Positions 7,210 through 9,690 of a stretch of 9,690 nt of DNA are shown piece by piece; the stretch's first letter is position 1; each line of letters starts with the position of its first letter. The notes under the pieces were generated by a model. The model made no database searches, had not been told where the DNA came from, and was given only the letters and a program-made list of their open reading frames with translations. The DNA comes from Flavobacteriales bacterium. GTDB taxonomy: Bacteria > Bacteroidota > Bacteroidia > Flavobacteriales_D > Crocinitomicaceae. The stretch lies in assembly GCA_947462695.1 (NCBI GenBank), contig CANHQC010000057.1:1-9690 (forward strand), written 5' to 3'. The position numbers and the translations under genes were made by a program.

Positions 7210-8409
7210 TTATTTTAAATCAGGCATCTCTCGCGTGAAGGCCGGAATACCCGTTACATCCATTCCTGTAATCAGTAAATGAATGTCGTGTGTTCCTTCA
7301 TAGGTCACCACAGATTCAAGATTGGCCATGTGTCGCATAATGGAGTATTCACTCGTAATGCCCATGCCTCCATGAATTTGACGCGCTTCACGAGCAATGT
7401 TCAATGCGATCTCCACGTTGTTGCGTTTCGCCATCGATATTTGGGCAGAAGTTGCTTTGCCTTCGTTTCGAAGTTGGCCTAGTCGCAATGTCAATAACTG
7501 TGCTTTTGTAATTTCAGTAATCATTTCAGCCAGTTTTTTCTGAATCAACTGAAATCCGCCAATTGGAACACCGAATTGGGTACGTTCTTTCGAATAGCGC
7601 AAGGCCTGATCGTAACAATCCATCGCCGCGCCAATCGCTCCCCAAGCAATACCGAAACGAGCCGAATCCAAGCAACTCAAAGGCGCTCCTAATCCTGATC
7701 GACCAGGTAGAATATTCGTTTTTGGAACTTTAACATCAACAAAAATCAATTCTCCAGTTGAAGAGGCACGAAGGGATAATTTTCCATGCATTTCAGGCGT
7801 ACTAAAACCTTCCATTCCCCTTTCGACAATAAGTCCGTAAATTCTTCCAGTTTCGTCTTTTGCCCATACAACAGCAATATCAGCAAATGGCGCATTTGAA
7901 ATCCACATTTTAGCACCATTCAAAATGACGTGATCTCCTGCATCTTTAAAATTGGAAATCATTCCTCCAGGATTTGATCCGTGATCAGGTTCTGTTAAAC
8001 CGAAACACCCCATCATTTCACCAGTCGCTAACTTCGGAAGGTATTTTTGCTTTTGTTCTTCTGATCCATATTTCCAAATTGGATACATCACCAATGAAGA
8101 TTGTACTGAAGCCGTCGAACGCAAACCGGAGTCACAACGCTCCAACTCTTGCATAATTAATCCATATGAAATCTGATCTAGTCCCGGACCACCGTATTCC
8201 TCAGGAATGTACGGTCCAAACGCACCGATTTCACCTAATCCTTTTATTATATGATTTGGAAAAGTGGCTTTTTCGTAATGCTCATCAATTATAGGAGACA
8301 CTTCCTTTTTAACCCATGCTCGAGCAGCATCTCGTACTAATTTATGTTCATCAGTAAGTAAATCATCCATGTTGTAATAGTCAGGATGTACGAATAAATC
8401 AGTTCTCAT
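7210..8409 (-). CDS. gcdH: Acyl-CoA dehydrogenase, glutaryl-CoA dehydrogenase type
   Basis: Soluble FAD enzyme of 399 residues, predicted to oxidise and decarboxylate glutaryl-CoA to crotonyl-CoA in lysine/tryptophan breakdown. The fold signatures are GCFGLTEPDHGSNPGGM (134-150), KMWISNAPFADIAVVWA (167-183), RTQFGVPIGGFQLIQ (276-290) and ARQIHGGMGI (342-351). The catalytic base is E371 in TYEGTHDIH. Two features favour the glutaryl subgroup over other acyl-CoA dehydrogenases: the DSGLRSTASVQSSLVMYPI segment (93-111), with R97 at the position where human GCDH has the Arg that binds the substrate's distal carboxylate, and the YEGTHDIH active-site context. The ATG at 8409 is preceded by a candidate promoter with a short leader. 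No electron-transfer flavoprotein gene is nearby. Substrate choice is inference from motifs; the gene symbol is used on that basis. Confidence 0.88.
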   Translation of the reverse strand: MRTDLFVHPDYYNMDDLLTDEHKLVRDAARAWVKKEVSPIIDEHYEKATFPNHIIKGLGEIGAFGPYIPEEYGGPGLDQISYGLIMQELERCDSGLRSTASVQSSLVMYPIWKYGSEEQKQKYLPKLATGEMMGCFGLTEPDHGSNPGGMISNFKDAGDHVILNGAKMWISNAPFADIAVVWAKDETGRIYGLIVERGMEGFSTPEMHGKLSLRASSTGELIFVDVKVPKTNILPGRSGLGAPLSCLDSARFGIAWGAIGAAMDCYDQALRYSKERTQFGVPIGGFQLIQKKLAEMITEITKAQLLTLRLGQLRNEGKATSAQISMAKRNNVEIALNIAREARQIHGGMGITSEYSIMRHMANLESVVTYEGTHDIHLLITGMDVTGIPAFTREMPDLK

Positions 8410-8426
8410 ATTGTCAATTTTAAGTG

Positions 8427-8451
8427 CAAATTTAATGATATTTTATTCCAA
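8427..8451 (-). promoter_or_regulatory. Candidate gcdH promoter
   Basis: The minus strand carries TAAATTTG (8434 to 8427), an exact TAnnTTTG match, with a TTG (8451 to 8449) 14 nt upstream, shorter than the usual 17-23. The start site would be about 10 nt before the gcdH ATG. Confidence 0.4.
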
Positions 8452-8455
8452 GTTA

Positions 8456-8484
8456 TTGTTTGTATCTCCTTCGTTGTAACTTTG
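8456..8484 (+). promoter_or_regulatory. Candidate promoter of the DUF4271-hemD unit
   Basis: TTG at 8456-8458 and TAACTTTG at 8477-8484 are separated by 18 nt, fitting the Bacteroidota TTG-N17-23-TAnnTTTG pattern; this is the best two-element match in the window. The start site would fall only a few bases before the ATG at 8495, giving a very short leader. Confidence 0.5.
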
Positions 8485-8494
8485 TTCTAATTAT

Positions 8495-9199
8495 ATGATT
8501 CCATTAATTCAGTTCTTTGTTGATTCAACTGTGCAAGAAGTGCCAGACCAGTTGTTGCTTCGACCATATACCCAGACAACTCTGCTGTTAGCGCTTGGGT
8601 TTATTGGACTGATGTTCATTGGGTTATCTCGAATGTGGAACCTAAATTCAGTTTCAACAATATTCCGTGTTTTTTTTAATTCTGAATCAATAGAACAAGC
8701 CCAAAAAGAAAATATACGCTTTACCTCGATTAGCTTTATTATGCTTTTGGCAAACTATGTTGTTTCAGCAGGACTGATTTGTTGGTTATGGCTTACCTTT
8801 TTCCATATTGAAGATAGAGATAGGTTGTGGTTGATTGCATTTGCCTTACCTATCCTTTTGGCTGCTTTCGAAATTTTAGGAATTTGGTGCATTGGATTGA
8901 TATCCGGAGAGCAAAAACGAATATATCCCGTTATCCCCAATTCCCTCGTGGTATACGCATTAGGAGGTGTTTTATTGCTTGTATTTGCATTTGTTTGGAT
9001 ACTGAATCCCACATGGAATTTGCCTATTTCTTATGTCCTTAGTTTCCAAATAGGGGTGTTTTACTTGATTCGTATAGTGAAGAATAGTGCGATCGTTTTG
9101 AAAAATGGAGTGCCATGGTATTATTTAATTTTGTATTTTTGCACGCTGGAAATTCTACCATTGGTGGTTGTTTATTACTATGCATTGAGGAATTTTTGA
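8495..9199 (+). CDS. DUF4271 polytopic inner-membrane protein
   Basis: 234 residues with about six predicted membrane helices (roughly 28-46, 76-102, 111-137, 148-170, 178-195 and 207-231). The C-terminal stretch VPWYYLILYFCTLEILPLVVV (206-226) resembles the family hallmark of DUF4271, a membrane family largely confined to Bacteroidota. There is no signal peptide and no catalytic motif I can recognise, so the function is unknown. It precedes hemD in the same direction with a 35-nt gap and no terminator between, so the two are likely cotranscribed. From recall, this order is common in Flavobacteriia, which hints at a link to tetrapyrrole or envelope biology but proves nothing. The ATG at 8495 lies just downstream of a good promoter match. 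Confidence 0.82.
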   Translation: MIPLIQFFVDSTVQEVPDQLLLRPYTQTTLLLALGFIGLMFIGLSRMWNLNSVSTIFRVFFNSESIEQAQKENIRFTSISFIMLLANYVVSAGLICWLWLTFFHIEDRDRLWLIAFALPILLAAFEILGIWCIGLISGEQKRIYPVIPNSLVVYALGGVLLLVFAFVWILNPTWNLPISYVLSFQIGVFYLIRIVKNSAIVLKNGVPWYYLILYFCTLEILPLVVVYYYALRNF

Positions 9200-9234
9200 C
9201 AGTGATTTGAGTGTTGATTTAATTTATTTAGAAG

Positions 9235-9690
9235 TTGGCAATTAAAACTATACTTGTATCTCAACCGAAACCAGAAGGAGATAAATCACCTTATTTCGAT
9301 CTGGCTGAAAAATATAAGTTGAAGATCGATTTTCGTCCATTTATTCATGTTCAAGGCATTGATGCTCAAGAATTTCGGTCTCAAAAGGTCAATATTCCCG
9401 ATCATTCTGCAATTATCCTTACATCAAAGACGGCGATCGACCATTTCTTTCGAATTTGTGAAGAAACACGCTTTGAAGTGCCAGATACGATGAAGTACTT
9501 TTGTATCTCAGAAGCGGTTGCGCTATACCTTCAAAAGTATGTCACGTACAGAAAACGAAAAATATTCTTTGGTAAACAGGCAATAGAGGATTTGGTAGAA
9601 GTGATGAAAAAACACAAATCCGAAAAATTCTTGTTGCCGTGTACTGATATTTTACGAGATAAAATTCCGATTACGCTTGAAGAACACAAG
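9235..9690 (+). CDS. hemD: Uroporphyrinogen-III synthase, 3' end beyond the right edge
   Basis: Predicted cytosolic enzyme that closes hydroxymethylbilane into uroporphyrinogen III with inversion of ring D, on the way to heme. 152 codons are present and the frame is open to the window edge. The sequence from IKTILVSQPKPEG through SPYFDLAEKYKLKIDFRPF, SAIILTSKTAIDHFF (56-70), MKYFCISEAVALYLQKY and EKFLLPCTDIL is the pattern I know from Flavobacteriia HemD proteins, which usually run to about 250 residues, so roughly 100 are missing. An in-frame TAG at 9229-9231 closes the frame upstream and there is no ATG, so TTG at 9235 (leader AGAAG nearby) is the likely start: M-A-I-K-T-I-L-V-S. HemD sequences diverge strongly between phyla; the call rests on this lineage-specific similarity. 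Confidence 0.88.
   Translation, partial: MAIKTILVSQPKPEGDKSPYFDLAEKYKLKIDFRPFIHVQGIDAQEFRSQKVNIPDHSAIILTSKTAIDHFFRICEETRFEVPDTMKYFCISEAVALYLQKYVTYRKRKIFFGKQAIEDLVEVMKKHKSEKFLLPCTDILRDKIPITLEEHK

Noticed and set aside
8755..9042. Overlapping open frames on both strands inside the DUF4271 gene
   Set aside because: They are out of frame with a hydrophobic six-helix protein that has a recognised C-terminal signature.
1..9690. A new defence system, mobile element or CRISPR array
   Set aside because: All genes are recognisable chromosomal families, with no direct-repeat arrays, transposase, integrase, tRNA or attachment-like duplications seen by eye.

Overview
The window reads as an ordinary stretch of chromosome from a member of the Bacteroidota, most likely Flavobacteriales. 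The evidence is the AT-rich intergenic DNA, several candidate promoters with the Bacteroidota -7 element TAnnTTTG, a DUF4271 membrane protein next to a Flavobacteriia-type uroporphyrinogen-III synthase, a TPR-type sensor kinase with a NarL-type regulator, and a QPDRPG-type outer-membrane barrel. I see no tRNA, rRNA, insertion sequence, phage gene, CRISPR array or long repeat. Eight genes have clear family assignments; one family (DUF4271) has no known function. The family placement below order level is a guess.

Layout. (1) 1-1623, minus strand: feoA then feoB, the ferrous-iron transporter, with feoB running off the left edge. (2) A 172-bp divergent intergenic region (1624-1795) holds candidate promoters for feoA and recJ, a short dyad and a six-codon upstream ORF that overlaps the recJ start. 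(3) 1796-4369, plus strand: recJ (single-strand DNA exonuclease), then a predicted outer-membrane beta-barrel protein. A candidate promoter covers the gap and moves the barrel protein's start to an ATG at 3560. (4) 4370-4543 is a convergent region with a strong stem-loop terminator and a second imperfect hairpin. (5) 4544-7170, minus strand: a two-component pair (TPR sensor kinase, then NarL/LuxR response regulator) joined by an ATGA overlap. (6) 7210-8409, minus strand: a glutaryl-CoA-dehydrogenase-type acyl-CoA dehydrogenase, ended by a clear intrinsic terminator that abuts the kinase start codon. (7) An 85-bp divergent promoter region. (8) 8495 to the right edge, plus strand: the DUF4271 membrane protein and the 5' part of hemD, which starts with TTG.

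The genes do not form one pathway. The window is a patchwork of small transcription units: iron uptake, DNA repair, an outer-membrane protein, a signalling pair, acyl-CoA catabolism and tetrapyrrole synthesis. Iron uptake and heme synthesis lie at opposite ends with no sign of shared control. I found no convincing new multi-gene system. The most unusual local structure is the terminator/start-codon arrangement between the acyl-CoA dehydrogenase and the kinase.
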